Origin: CAYRGG01 sp964423745
GTDB taxonomy: Bacteria > Pseudomonadota > Gammaproteobacteria > Competibacterales > Competibacteraceae
Direction of reading: 5' to 3'
Length of the DNA: 47,628 nucleotides
NCBI GenBank assembly: GCA_964423745.1
Contig: CAYRGG010000028.1
Coordinates: forward strand, 1 to 47,628
A program made the translations under genes and the position numbers. Below are positions 35,558-44,258 of this stretch, piece after piece. The notes under the pieces are model-generated. The model did no database searches. It was not told where the DNA came from and saw only the letters and a list, made by a program, of their open reading frames with translations. Each line of letters opens with the position of its first letter. The stretch's first letter is position 1.

Positions 35558-35662
35558 TAAGTTTTTTAGCAAAGGGTGCCATGTGTTAAAAGCTTTTAAA
35601 GTGGGCAGCTAGGATAGCTTCACAATCAATGTTGGGCGATTAGGTACAATGTCATATACGAC

Positions 35663-35692
35663 TTGACAGGAATAGATGCCAAGCATTACATT
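35663..35692 (+). promoter_or_regulatory. Candidate sigma70 promoter for rpmH-rnpA
   Basis: TTGACA (35663-35668) is followed 17-18 bases later by TTACAT/TACATT (35686-35692), a perfect -35 with a weak -10. It is about 60 bases upstream of the rpmH start in an otherwise empty stretch. Confidence 0.5.
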
Positions 35693-35753
35693 CCTACGGC
35701 TTTAACTAACGTACAGTTATTGAATTATTTTAACTCATTCATAGGGGATGACG

Positions 35754-35888
35754 GTGAAGCGAACGTTTCAACCGAGTATTATTCATCGTAAAAGAACCCA
35801 TGGCTTTCGTGCCCGTATGGCCACCAAGGCGGGACGCCGTGTCATCAATGCGCGCCGTGCCAAGGGGCGGGCTCGACTTACGCCATAG
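35754..35888 (+). CDS. rpmH: 50S ribosomal protein L34
   Basis: 44 residues, MKRTFQPSIIHRKRTHGFRA..., ending GRARLTP: the standard highly basic L34 sequence. The GTG at 35754 gives the canonical first residue. AGGGG at 35743-35747 is spaced correctly for it, whereas the in-frame ATG at 35748 overlaps that ribosome site and would add two residues. First gene of the rpmH-rnpA-yidD-yidC-mnmE cluster. Confidence 0.93.
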   Translation: MKRTFQPSIIHRKRTHGFRARMATKAGRRVINARRAKGRARLTP

Positions 35889-35894
35889 GTTATT

Positions 35895-36251
35895 GTGAAT
35901 AGCGCATGCTTTAAGCGGCGCACCCGGCTAACTGTTCCAGCCGATTATCGTCACGTTTTCCAGCGGCCGCTAAAGACTCGTGACCCATACTTTACGGTTC
36001 TTGTCCGACACAACGCCTTGGGATTTCCTCGCCTTGGTCTTGCCATTTCCCGAAAGGCAGCGAAATTTGCGGTGAATCGCAATCGCATCAAGCGAGTTGT
36101 ACGCGAGAGCTTTCGTCATCATCAACATATTCTGGGTAGTCTTGATATTGTGGTTCTCGGTCAGCCTAAGTTGACAGAGCACACCAATAAGATACTTTTT
36201 GCTTCCCTGCACCGGCATTGGGCGAGGCTCGTAAAACAATGCGTAGCGTAA
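35895..36251 (+). CDS. rnpA: Ribonuclease P protein component
   Basis: 118 residues, GTG start six bases after rpmH. The signature is RLGLAISRKAAKFAVNRNRI followed by KRVVRESFR, the RNR-motif helix that contacts RNase P RNA. It helps the RNA subunit trim tRNA 5' leaders. Its TAA overlaps the likely yidD ATG (TAATG), indicating coupling. Confidence 0.92.
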   Translation: MNSACFKRRTRLTVPADYRHVFQRPLKTRDPYFTVLVRHNALGFPRLGLAISRKAAKFAVNRNRIKRVVRESFRHHQHILGSLDIVVLGQPKLTEHTNKILFASLHRHWARLVKQCVA

Positions 36252-36469
36252 TGATTTTTAGTATCCGTATCTATCAACTGCTGTTGAGCCCGTTGCTTGG
36301 TCATCACTGTCGTTTTTATCCCAGTTGTTCCCATTATGCCATGGAAGCCATTGCATGCCACGGTCCCCGAAAGGGCGCTTGGCTTGCCCTAAAACGCCTG
36401 CTGTGCTGCCATCCTTGGCATCCAGGCGGTGTTGATCCTGTTCCAGAAGATTCTAAGAAACCTTACTAA
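36251..36469 (+). CDS. yidD: Membrane protein insertion efficiency factor YidD
   Basis: About 72 residues from ATG 36251 (MIFSIRIYQLLLSPLLGHHC); ATG 36239 is an alternative. The family motifs are complete: CRFYPSCSHYAMEA, then LKRLLCCHPWHPGGVDPVP. It is a short membrane-associated protein that assists YidC-dependent insertion. Start and stop overlap its neighbours (TAATG at both ends), so rnpA, yidD and yidC are translationally coupled. Confidence 0.9.
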   Translation: MIFSIRIYQLLLSPLLGHHCRFYPSCSHYAMEAIACHGPRKGAWLALKRLLCCHPWHPGGVDPVPEDSKKPY

Positions 36470-38148
36470 TGGAAAACCAACGACTGCTTCTCGTCATCGC
36501 CCTTACCTTTGTTTTATTTCTCATCTGGCAGCAGTGGATTGAGTTTCAAGCCCGCAAGCATCCCTCTCCACCGCCCACCGCTACAAGTGATTCAACCGTG
36601 GCGCCGTCAGAACAAGGCCGCCAAGCTCAACAGGATACTCCCCAGCAACAAGATGTGCCGGACACCCTGGCGCCGAGTGCGGCGCCGACCCCGGAAACAA
36701 ATCTGCGCAGTGGTCAGCGGGTGCGGGTCGCCACTGACGTGTTCGAGGCTGAAATCGATACCATCGGTGGTGATCTACGTTATGTGGGTTTGCCCACCTA
36801 TCCCAAATCATTAGAGCGCAAAGATGAGCCCTTTGACTTGCTCCAAGACAGTGGTGCAGAACTCTATATCTTACAATCAGGTCTCCTAGCCAGCGGCGGA
36901 TCTGCAGCGCCTAATCATTACGCCCGTTTTGTCCCTGAAAAAACCGACTATCGGCTTCAAGAGGGACAAGACACCTTGGATGTGTCCTTAACATGGACCG
37001 ATGATAGCGGATTGAAGGTTATAAAAACTTACACATTTCGCCGCGGCCAGTTCAATGTTGAACTCCGCCAACGGGTAGAAAATGCTACCCAAGCTGAATG
37101 GCGCGGCCAACAGTATCGGCAGTTGCAGCGTACGCCGCCAGCAACCCGGAGATCCATGTTGGGTGGCGCCTATACCTACACAGGAGGGGTGATTTCCACG
37201 CCAGAAAAGCGTTATGAAAAAATAGGCTTCGACGATATGGCCAAAGAAAACTTAAAACTCAGTACAACCGGTGGGTGGGTGGCCATGATCGAGCATTATT
37301 TTGTGGCTGCCTTAGTCCCACCCCAAGATCAGGTGGACACCTTTTATACGAAAACCGCCGGTAACAATCGTTATGTGCTGGGGATGCTGGGTCCTCAGCA
37401 ATTGGTGGCGCCGGGTCAATACCAAGACTTCGTGACACAGCTTTATCTGGGGCCCAAGATTCAAGACAGGTTGGAAGACCTTGCCCCTAACTTACGCCTT
37501 ACCGTGGACTATGGTTTTTTGACAGTCCTGGCGCAACCTTTGTTTTGGTTACTAAAACTGATTCACAGCATCGTGGGCAATTGGGGTTGGGCCATCATTT
37601 TTCTCACTATCTTGATTAAATTAGCCTTTTTCAAACTATCTGAGACCAGTTATCGGTCCATGGCTAATATGCGTAAACTGACGCCAAAAATCGCCAGCCT
37701 TAAAGAACGCTACGGTCAAGATAAGCAACGTATGAACCAAGCCATGATGGATCTCTATAAGCAAGAAAAGATCAATCCATTGGGCGGTTGTCTTCCTATC
37801 TTGGTACAGATTCCCGTTTTTATTGCCCTTTACTGGGTGCTTTTGGAAAGCGTTGAATTACGTCAAGCGCCTTTTATGCTATGGATTCGGGACCTTTCCT
37901 TAAAAGACCCCTATTACGTGTTGCCCCTGTTGATGGGGGTGACCATGTTTTTACAACAGAAACTGAATCCGCCTCCCCCTGATCCCATGCAGGCTAAAGT
38001 GATGATGGCTCTGCCTTTTGTATTTACTTTCTTTTTCCTCTGGTTTCCTGCCGGTTTGGTGCTCTACTGGTTAGTAAACAACATACTTTCCATTGCTCAA
38101 CAGTATGCCATCACTAAACGTATCGAGGCGGGTACTGCCAAAGCCTAA
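36469..38148 (+). CDS. yidC: Membrane protein insertase YidC
   Basis: 559 residues. First helix MENQRLLLVIALTFVLFLIW, then a Pro/Gln-rich linker and the large periplasmic domain (about 75-340), typical of Gram-negative YidC. The core 60KD_IMP domain follows, with IVGNWGWAIIFLTILIKLAF, a conserved Arg-containing cytoplasmic hairpin and NPLGGCLPILVQIPVFIALY. It inserts membrane proteins alone or with SecYEG in the inner membrane. Confidence 0.95.
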   Translation: MENQRLLLVIALTFVLFLIWQQWIEFQARKHPSPPPTATSDSTVAPSEQGRQAQQDTPQQQDVPDTLAPSAAPTPETNLRSGQRVRVATDVFEAEIDTIGGDLRYVGLPTYPKSLERKDEPFDLLQDSGAELYILQSGLLASGGSAAPNHYARFVPEKTDYRLQEGQDTLDVSLTWTDDSGLKVIKTYTFRRGQFNVELRQRVENATQAEWRGQQYRQLQRTPPATRRSMLGGAYTYTGGVISTPEKRYEKIGFDDMAKENLKLSTTGGWVAMIEHYFVAALVPPQDQVDTFYTKTAGNNRYVLGMLGPQQLVAPGQYQDFVTQLYLGPKIQDRLEDLAPNLRLTVDYGFLTVLAQPLFWLLKLIHSIVGNWGWAIIFLTILIKLAFFKLSETSYRSMANMRKLTPKIASLKERYGQDKQRMNQAMMDLYKQEKINPLGGCLPILVQIPVFIALYWVLLESVELRQAPFMLWIRDLSLKDPYYVLPLLMGVTMFLQQKLNPPPPDPMQAKVMMALPFVFTFFFLWFPAGLVLYWLVNNILSIAQQYAITKRIEAGTAKA

Positions 38149-38189
38149 CTCGCTAGGATTTCTGAGTTTATAGAATAAACAGCCCGTCC

Positions 38190-39539
38190 GTGACTCAAGC
38201 AGACACCATCGCCGCCATCGCCACGCCACCTGGTCGCGGTGGCATCGGCATCGTGCGGGTTTCGGGTCCCCATAGCAAAAGGATTAGCGAAGCCTTGGTG
38301 GGGAAAACGCCACCCCCTCGCACAGCGGTTTTTAGTCCATTTCATACCGCTGACGGTGACGTCATCGACCAGGGAATCGTGCTTTATTTTCCTGCACCCC
38401 ATTCCTTTACGGGAGAGGATACCCTTGAATTCCAGGGTCATGGGGGTCCAGTGATTATGGATCTGCTATTGGCGCGGGTTTTAGAATCCGGTGCGCGCTT
38501 GGCGAGGCCGGGTGAGTTCTCGGAACGCGCTTTCCTTAATGATAAATTGGATCTCGCCCAGGCTGAGGCGGTCGCCGACCTGATTGAAAGCAGCACCATC
38601 GAAGCGGCTCGCGCCGCTATGCACTCCCTGCAAGGGGCCTTTTCCAACCGGGTGCAAGCGCTGGTGGAGGCGCTTATCCAACTGCGTCTCTATGTGGAGG
38701 CAGCTATGGATTTTCCCGAAGAAGAAATCGATTTTCTCGCCGATGGCCATATCGCCATGCGTCTTGAGCAACTGATCCAGCAGGTTGCCGAACTGCTGGC
38801 AAGCGCCGCGCAGGGACAATTACTCCGGGATGGTATGACCGTAGTCATTGCGGGTCGCCCCAATGCAGGCAAATCCAGTTTGCTCAATCAATTGGCTGGG
38901 CGCGAGACGGCCATCGTTACTGAAGTTCCTGGCACGACTCGGGATGTATTGCGGGAACAGATTGCCATCGACGGAATGCCCCTGCATATTATCGATACGG
39001 CAGGATTACGGGAAAGCGCCGATCTTATTGAGCAGGAGGGGATGCGCCGCGCCTGGCATGAGATCGAAAAGGCTGATCGCATTATCCTGCTAGTGGACCA
39101 TCGTTACGGTATCACCCCAGCCGAGGAAGATCTACAAAACAAACTCAGTGTAGGCGCCGACTTGATTGTGGTATTTAATAAGATTGATTTGACCGGTACA
39201 GAACCGGGTTTACAAAGGGGCGAGTGGGGTAGCGAAATTCGTTTATCTGCAAAGACCGGGATAGGGCTTGAAATACTTCGAGAACATTTAAAAGCCTGTA
39301 TGGGTTATCGGGGCCAGGGTGAAGGACACTTTATGGCCCGGCGGCGTCATTTGGACGCTATACGCCGCGCCGACGAAGCCCTGCAAAACGCCCATCAGCA
39401 GCTCATGGCTACTCAAGCGGGCGAATTGGTCGCCGAAGAACTCCGCGCCGCGCAAAATGCCCTGGCGGAGATCACCGGTGAGTTTACCAGTGATGATCTG
39501 CTGGGGCGTATTTTTTCGTCTTTTTGTATTGGTAAGTAG
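38190..39539 (+). CDS. mnmE: tRNA uridine-5-carboxymethylaminomethyl modification GTPase MnmE
   Basis: 449 residues, GTG start. The N-terminal tetrahydrofolate-binding domain begins ADTIAAIATPPGRGGIGIVR. The G domain has GRPNAGKSS (222-230), DTAGLRE (269-275) and NKIDL (330-334). The C-terminal FCIGK carries the conserved Cys. With MnmG it modifies U34 of certain tRNAs. Separated from yidC by about 40 bases. Confidence 0.94.
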   Translation: MTQADTIAAIATPPGRGGIGIVRVSGPHSKRISEALVGKTPPPRTAVFSPFHTADGDVIDQGIVLYFPAPHSFTGEDTLEFQGHGGPVIMDLLLARVLESGARLARPGEFSERAFLNDKLDLAQAEAVADLIESSTIEAARAAMHSLQGAFSNRVQALVEALIQLRLYVEAAMDFPEEEIDFLADGHIAMRLEQLIQQVAELLASAAQGQLLRDGMTVVIAGRPNAGKSSLLNQLAGRETAIVTEVPGTTRDVLREQIAIDGMPLHIIDTAGLRESADLIEQEGMRRAWHEIEKADRIILLVDHRYGITPAEEDLQNKLSVGADLIVVFNKIDLTGTEPGLQRGEWGSEIRLSAKTGIGLEILREHLKACMGYRGQGEGHFMARRRHLDAIRRADEALQNAHQQLMATQAGELVAEELRAAQNALAEITGEFTSDDLLGRIFSSFCIGK

Positions 39540-39613
39540 AGTAAGTGGACAACTTATCATCATTGATCTTGATGACAATGATTGTTCCAAACTAAACGGC
39601 GGGCATAAGAAAA

Positions 39614-39643
39614 CGCGGGATAACTTTAGTTGGTTATCCCGAC
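39614..39643. terminator. Hairpin between convergent mnmE and bfr
   Basis: CGGGATAAC (39616-39624) pairs with GTTATCCCG (39633-39641) around an 8-base loop. It lies between two convergent genes, where a shared terminator would be expected. No T-run is visible on either side, so any terminator role is uncertain. Confidence 0.4.
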
Positions 39644-39679
39644 GCGGTGGTGTTGAAGGAGAGGTTAGGAGAAAAAAGA

Positions 39680-40150
39680 CTAAACTTGAGACTGCAGGTA
39701 ATTCTCTAGGCCCAGGCTTTCAACGAGCGCTAACTGAGTTTCCAGCCAATCGATGTGTTCTTCTTCGCTTTGCAAGATGGTTCCTAACAGTTCTCGCGTC
39801 ACATAATCCCCTGAAGATTCGGCATAGGCGACGGCTTCCTTGTAATGAGGGTGGGCCATCTGTTCTTGTTTCAGATCGCATCTGAATATTTCTGGAACAT
39901 TTTCTCCGATGTAGACCTTACCTAGATCCTGAAGGTTAGGAAGACCATCGAGGAATAAAATACGCTGAACCAAACTATCAGCGTGCTTCATCTCATCAAT
40001 GGATTCTTCGTATTCTTGGGCACCTAACTTTTTGAGACCCCAATGCTCAAGCATTCGCGCATGAAGGAAATACTGATTGATGGTTGTCAACTCATTCTTT
40101 AAAGCTTGATTCAAAAACTCAATGATCTTGGGATCACCTTTCATAACCAA
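39680..40150 (-). CDS. bfr: Bacterioferritin
   Basis: 156 residues (154 if starting at the second Met, ATG 40144, which matches the E. coli start MKGD). Numbered from there, the ferroxidase residues E18, E51 and H54 are present, as is haem ligand M52 (SIDEMKHAD). Later residues EEEHIDWLETQL complete the diiron site. It forms a 24-subunit iron-storage shell with haem at dimer interfaces. bfd lies upstream in the same direction. Confidence 0.92.
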   Translation of the reverse strand: MVMKGDPKIIEFLNQALKNELTTINQYFLHARMLEHWGLKKLGAQEYEESIDEMKHADSLVQRILFLDGLPNLQDLGKVYIGENVPEIFRCDLKQEQMAHPHYKEAVAYAESSGDYVTRELLGTILQSEEEHIDWLETQLALVESLGLENYLQSQV

Positions 40151-40376
40151 ATGTCCTCATTTTCGTTTTGCAAACAAGTTTGCCACACTGTCCACATTGG
40201 ACTTCTTCGTTAGACTCCTTTCTAAACCATTTACTCAATGGGGGCTATTTTTTTAGCAAATTTTTTTTTCGCCACACGAAGATACGCGCCACTGGACGAT
40301 GTGGTCAACTCTTGAGTTTTGCCAAGAAGCGAAGCTTAGGACATGGTTTGCTGAATAATTAGAAGTTTTATGTTAA

Positions 40377-40592
40377 TCAGCAAGTTGCTTTTTGAAAACG
40401 TAACTCTCGGTTGTGAATAGCCGGTAGTTGAGGTCGCGACTCGTAGAGAATTTCTTTGACCTGAGGTGCGCATTTGCCACAGCCAGAACATACTCCCAAC
40501 TCACGTTTCAAAGCGCTCATGCGGGTGTTGCCTCGGTCAACCGCTTCGCGAATTTGCCGGTCCGTTACTGCTTTGCAAAGACATATATACAT
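40377..40592 (-). CDS. bfd: Bacterioferritin-associated ferredoxin
   Basis: 71 residues. Cys residues at 4, 6, 38 and 41 (YICLCKAV and GVCSGCGKC) bind a [2Fe-2S] cluster, with an additional Cys at 35. Bfd reduces the haem of bacterioferritin to release stored iron. It lies 226 bases upstream of bfr, with that gap otherwise empty. A Fur-like palindrome lies about 85 bases upstream. Confidence 0.9.
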   Translation of the reverse strand: MYICLCKAVTDRQIREAVDRGNTRMSALKRELGVCSGCGKCAPQVKEILYESRPQLPAIHNRELRFQKATC

Positions 40593-40677
40593 AATGAATA
40601 TAAAGAAATTAAAGAGTTAAACAACACATTTAAAATAATAACTTCTCGATAAAATAAATCATAGACGTAAATAAGAA

Positions 40678-40696
40678 TGATTGTCAATTATAATCA
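40678..40696. promoter_or_regulatory. Fur-box-like inverted repeat upstream of bfd
   Basis: TGATTGTCAATTATAATCA has TGATT/AATCA arms and an A/T-rich centre like Fur boxes. It lies in the AT-rich promoter region of bfd, a gene commonly repressed by Fur under iron sufficiency. Identification is by pattern and context only. Confidence 0.45.
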
Positions 40697-40752
40697 ACTA
40701 TTTTTATTGACTTAGTCACTAAGTTATTTTCATTAAAAATTAAATGCTTACA

Positions 40753-42333
40753 TTAAATATCTCGCACCTGATAAATCAGCACACTGTCTTTTTTACGATT
40801 TTTAAAGATGGCCACCGGTGGACCTAAAGATTTATTGAGCTGCGCAGAGATGTGTGGGGTTTTGCGGCTCATGGCTAACGCGAGATAGTCGTAATTCTCC
40901 CAGAAACGCCGCTCCAGCAGTGGTTCAATGATGGGCCATGTGGGTCGTTGCCGCCAATCGATGGGTCTGCCACTGTAGTAGACCAACTTACGGTCATTGG
41001 TATAGAGCCGCGCTTGAGTTGGAACATGGTCAGCTAACCAGTGCCCCGCATCGCGGATATAGACTTTTGATGCACCGCCCACGGATACTAAGCCATCGAG
41101 ACTCATATACACTAAAACCGCTACCAATACACCCACCAACCAAGGTCTTGATAGCGGGTTTTGATGGCGTAATTGCCAACGGTTGTGAATCCCTGTGAGG
41201 ATAAAGGGAATGACTAGGAGAGCAATCAACATCAAGGGCACAATGTGACGGCTCGCCAAAAAGAAAAAATGCACGGCGAAAGCAAAAACAATCACGAAAT
41301 TAAGCAAAGCCAGCCAAACAAAAAGCATTCTTAACCCTGACGGTGGCTGAAAGTAACTGCGCAAACCAGGCAATAGAGGCAACAGGGTATAAAGGGGGCT
41401 CAGGGTTTTGATGAGTTGATCTACTATAATCACTAACAGGATCATCATCACAGCAGATAAAGCATATTCCTCAGAATAGCGGTTGAGAATAGCGCTTGCC
41501 AGACGATCGGCCTGGGACTCAAGTCTGCTAGTGAACGCGGACCCGATATCAGTCCAGGTGAATCTCGGCAGGGGTTCATAGAGGCGGCCTGCTAAATCGC
41601 GAAAATTACTATCCAATGCCACCCATATGAGTAATCCCAAGCCCATGAGCAGAGTGACGCTATGGGCTAGCAAAAACTGCTTTGAACGTGCTTTTAGGGA
41701 GATTTCGGGACGTAACCAGATGATACTTGGCAGCAGTAACAGCAACACCACGCCTTCTATACGAAACAGGCTTGCCAGAACCATGGTAAAACCCCAGACA
41801 AACCCGGAACCCCAGTTGGGATGGCGGAAAAAGCGCACAAAAAACAAAACAGCCAAAAGATAGAATGCCCAATAACCGTGGTCTCGGAAAATTTCCGCGC
41901 GGAATTCGTTAAGATAGGGTTGAAAGAGAATCACAAAAGCGGCAATAAACTGGGTTTTGCGATCGCCGCCAAGTTCCTGAATAAAGCTTACAAACGTGGT
42001 TGCCAAAAGCGCTGTGAAAGCGGCGTCTAGGAGCTGTGCCGATGCTTCTAGCCCAAGATTGTTAAAGCTCTCACTGACTTTGGCGATTAGCCAGGGATAA
42101 AAAGGCCAGTTGTAAAGGGCATAGGCGCCGGTCCAATCATCCCGCAACAATCTTTCCGCAGCTCCCACATATACGATACCGTCATTGTTGATGGCGTCTT
42201 GAGTATAAACGGCCCAGATAGACAAGAGAAAACTCAGTAGTGCCGTAATGACCCGCGGGTCAAAAAGCAGGTTACTTGAAACAAATTTAGGTTGAACAGG
42301 CCAGGAAAAAAAAGCGCGGCGACGAATCGGCAT
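40753..42333 (-). CDS. Multi-pass membrane glycosyltransferase-like protein (GT-C fold, PMT/ArnT-like)
   Basis: 526 residues with about ten transmembrane helices. The first periplasmic loop holds NDGIVYVGAAERLLRDDW, with acidic residues placed as in GT-C lipid-linked sugar transferases. The middle is alternating helices and loops, and a soluble C-terminal part (about 420-526) includes LYTNDRKLVYYSGRP. Such proteins move sugars from lipid carriers onto lipid A, proteins or glycans. It is divergent from the LPS gene hldD, which suggests an envelope role. Exact substrate unknown. Confidence 0.65.
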   Translation of the reverse strand: MPIRRRAFFSWPVQPKFVSSNLLFDPRVITALLSFLLSIWAVYTQDAINNDGIVYVGAAERLLRDDWTGAYALYNWPFYPWLIAKVSESFNNLGLEASAQLLDAAFTALLATTFVSFIQELGGDRKTQFIAAFVILFQPYLNEFRAEIFRDHGYWAFYLLAVLFFVRFFRHPNWGSGFVWGFTMVLASLFRIEGVVLLLLLPSIIWLRPEISLKARSKQFLLAHSVTLLMGLGLLIWVALDSNFRDLAGRLYEPLPRFTWTDIGSAFTSRLESQADRLASAILNRYSEEYALSAVMMILLVIIVDQLIKTLSPLYTLLPLLPGLRSYFQPPSGLRMLFVWLALLNFVIVFAFAVHFFFLASRHIVPLMLIALLVIPFILTGIHNRWQLRHQNPLSRPWLVGVLVAVLVYMSLDGLVSVGGASKVYIRDAGHWLADHVPTQARLYTNDRKLVYYSGRPIDWRQRPTWPIIEPLLERRFWENYDYLALAMSRKTPHISAQLNKSLGPPVAIFKNRKKDSVLIYQVRDI

Positions 42334-42454
42334 TGATTTTTATAGTGTTTGTTGAAGTGACTACAAAGGGTGCCATGACGACTAAAGAGTTCAGCAGCAA
42401 ATGCTAAGGAGCGATAGTATTAACATAACGGTTCGCAAAACCAAAGGGGGAAAT

Positions 42455-43408
42455 ATGTTTATTGTGACGGGGGGCGCGGGGTTTATCGGAAGTCATTTGA
42501 TAAAGGGGCTGAACGCCTTAGGTCACCGGGATATTCTCGTGGTGGATAATCTCCAGCGGGGAGAAAAGTTTGTTAATTTACTAGATCTTCATATTCACGA
42601 TTATCTCGATAAAGACGATTTTCTAAAACGTATCGATGCCGGTGATGACTTTGGCGCTTCCCTCGACACGGTCTTTCATCAAGGGGCCTGTACCGTGACC
42701 ACCGAGTGGGACGGTCGTTATATGATGCGTAACAACTTTGAATTCTCCAAGCGTCTGTTGCATTACTGTTTGCAACGCGGTGCCGCCTTTCTCTATGCCT
42801 CGTCTGCAGCCGTCTATGGCAATAGTTCCACATGTCAAGAAGAGCCCCGTTTTGAAGCGCCATTGAATGTTTATGGCTATTCAAAGTTACTGTTCGATGT
42901 TTATGTGCGCTCACAACTTGCCCATCACTCCAGTCAGGTGGTGGGATTACGCTATTTTAATGTTTACGGGCCTCACGAGCACCACAAAGGGCCCATGGCC
43001 AGTGTGGTGTTGCATCTGCGCAAACAACTGTTGAATTCCCAAACGATGTGTCTGTTCGGCAGCTATGGAGGTTTTCAAGCCGGTGAGCAACGGCGTGACT
43101 TTGTTCATGTGGACGACGTCGCTGCGGTTAACTTGTGGTTTATGCAGCACCCCGAGCATTCCGGTATCTTTAATGTGGGCACGGGCAAAAGCCGTAGTTT
43201 TAATGAATTAGCTCAGGTTTTACTGCATTACTATAAAACAGGCAGGATCGAGTACACACTTTTTCCCGATTATTTAAAAAAACGCTACCAACACTGCACT
43301 GAAGCTGATTTAAACGCATTACGAGCAGTGGGTTATAAGGAAAATTTCCAAGCATTAGAATCCGGTGTGGAGGATTATCTTGCCTGGTTAGACCGCTATT
43401 CAGATTGA
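42455..43408 (+). CDS. hldD: ADP-L-glycero-D-manno-heptose 6-epimerase
   Basis: 317 residues from ATG 42455, preceded by AAAGGGGGA; an upstream frame from 42401 lacks support. NADP-binding TGGAGFIGSHL, catalytic YGYSK (Tyr140, Lys144) and RYFNVYGPHEHHKGPMASV are characteristic. It makes ADP-L-glycero-D-manno-heptose for the LPS inner core. Confidence 0.93.
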   Translation: MFIVTGGAGFIGSHLIKGLNALGHRDILVVDNLQRGEKFVNLLDLHIHDYLDKDDFLKRIDAGDDFGASLDTVFHQGACTVTTEWDGRYMMRNNFEFSKRLLHYCLQRGAAFLYASSAAVYGNSSTCQEEPRFEAPLNVYGYSKLLFDVYVRSQLAHHSSQVVGLRYFNVYGPHEHHKGPMASVVLHLRKQLLNSQTMCLFGSYGGFQAGEQRRDFVHVDDVAAVNLWFMQHPEHSGIFNVGTGKSRSFNELAQVLLHYYKTGRIEYTLFPDYLKKRYQHCTEADLNALRAVGYKENFQALESGVEDYLAWLDRYSD

Positions 43409-43487
43409 TGAAATCAAAGCTTATATAAATGTTGACGTTCAACTTAATATTGATTAAAAATAAAAATAGTGGTACCCATGCCACCAT

Positions 43488-43910
43488 ATGAGGGTAATTC
43501 TCGATACCAACGTACTCGTTGCCGCTTCACGTTCAAGTCGAGGTGCATCCTATGCGATCGTCTCCACGCTGCCTTCGCCAACATTCGAAATTGCTCTGAC
43601 GATACCGTTATACATGGAATATCAGGATGCGCTGACACGTCCTGAGACGATGGGTAGCCAATATACAGTAGATGAGGCGATCCAATTTACCCGCTACCTG
43701 TGCAGTATCGCCCATAAACAGACCATTTACTTTCTTTGGCGCCCTTGGTTGAAAGATCCAAAAGATGACATGGTGTTGGAAGCAGCGGTAGCGTCGCAAA
43801 GTAAATTCATCGTGACTCACAATTTGAAAGATTTTGTAAGAAAAGGCATTGAAGAACACTTCAACGTTTGCCCCATCAGTCCGAAACAGTTTCTAAAATT
43901 TATTTCCTAG
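43488..43910 (+). CDS. PIN-family toxin of a type II toxin-antitoxin system
   Basis: 140 residues. It begins MRVILDTNVLVAASRSSRGA, with the first catalytic Asp, and has LYMEYQDAL, DPKDDMVLEAAVAS and IVTHNLKDF, the later acidic residues. This is the COG1569 type of PIN toxin, a predicted ribonuclease. A ribbon-helix-helix gene follows after 10 bp, and an AT-rich stretch separates it from hldD. Confidence 0.8.
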   Translation: MRVILDTNVLVAASRSSRGASYAIVSTLPSPTFEIALTIPLYMEYQDALTRPETMGSQYTVDEAIQFTRYLCSIAHKQTIYFLWRPWLKDPKDDMVLEAAVASQSKFIVTHNLKDFVRKGIEEHFNVCPISPKQFLKFIS

Positions 43911-43920
43911 GTAAGATGCC

Positions 43921-44157
43921 ATGAGTACCCTAACGGTCAGGTTACCTGAATCGCTTCACGCCAAGATCAAAGAGTTGGCTCACGCTGAAGGTATATCCAT
44001 TAATCAGTTTTTAGTCATGGCTGCGGCGGAAAAAATGTCGGCGTTATTAACGGAAGATTATCTGGAAAGAGAGGCAAGACAAGGTCAACGAAAGGATTTT
44101 GAGCATTTCCTAAAGAAGGTACCAAATGTGGAACCTGATGAAAATGACCGGCTGTAG
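43921..44157 (+). CDS. Ribbon-helix-helix antitoxin
   Basis: 78 residues. STLTVRLPESLHAKIKELAH is a clear ribbon-helix-helix DNA-binding start, and AEGISINQFLVMAAAEKM completes it, as in HicB/Arc-like antitoxins. The charged C-terminus probably neutralises the PIN toxin. Toxin-first gene order is typical of this PIN/RHH type. Confidence 0.8.
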   Translation: MSTLTVRLPESLHAKIKELAHAEGISINQFLVMAAAEKMSALLTEDYLEREARQGQRKDFEHFLKKVPNVEPDENDRL

Positions 44158-44258
44158 AATATTACATTTAAGGGTCTAAATAGGCGCTCAACCCGACCGC
44201 TCGCTGCGCTCACGGCCAGATAGTTTGTCGTTGGATGAAAAAAAGTAAGGACAAGACT

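Noticed and set aside
35558..35753. Chromosome origin upstream of rpmH
   Set aside because: No DnaA-box-like nonamers were seen and dnaA is absent.
43200..43487. 95-codon leftward ORF across the hldD 3' end
   Set aside because: Overlaps a certain gene on the opposite strand and has no family features.
44158..44234. attC-like (integron) recombination site between the RHH antitoxin and the DUF262 gene
   Set aside because: The GCGCTCAACCCGACCGCTCG stretch recalls attC sites, but I could not pair a left RYYYAAC with the GTTGGAT on the right, and there is no integrase in the window.
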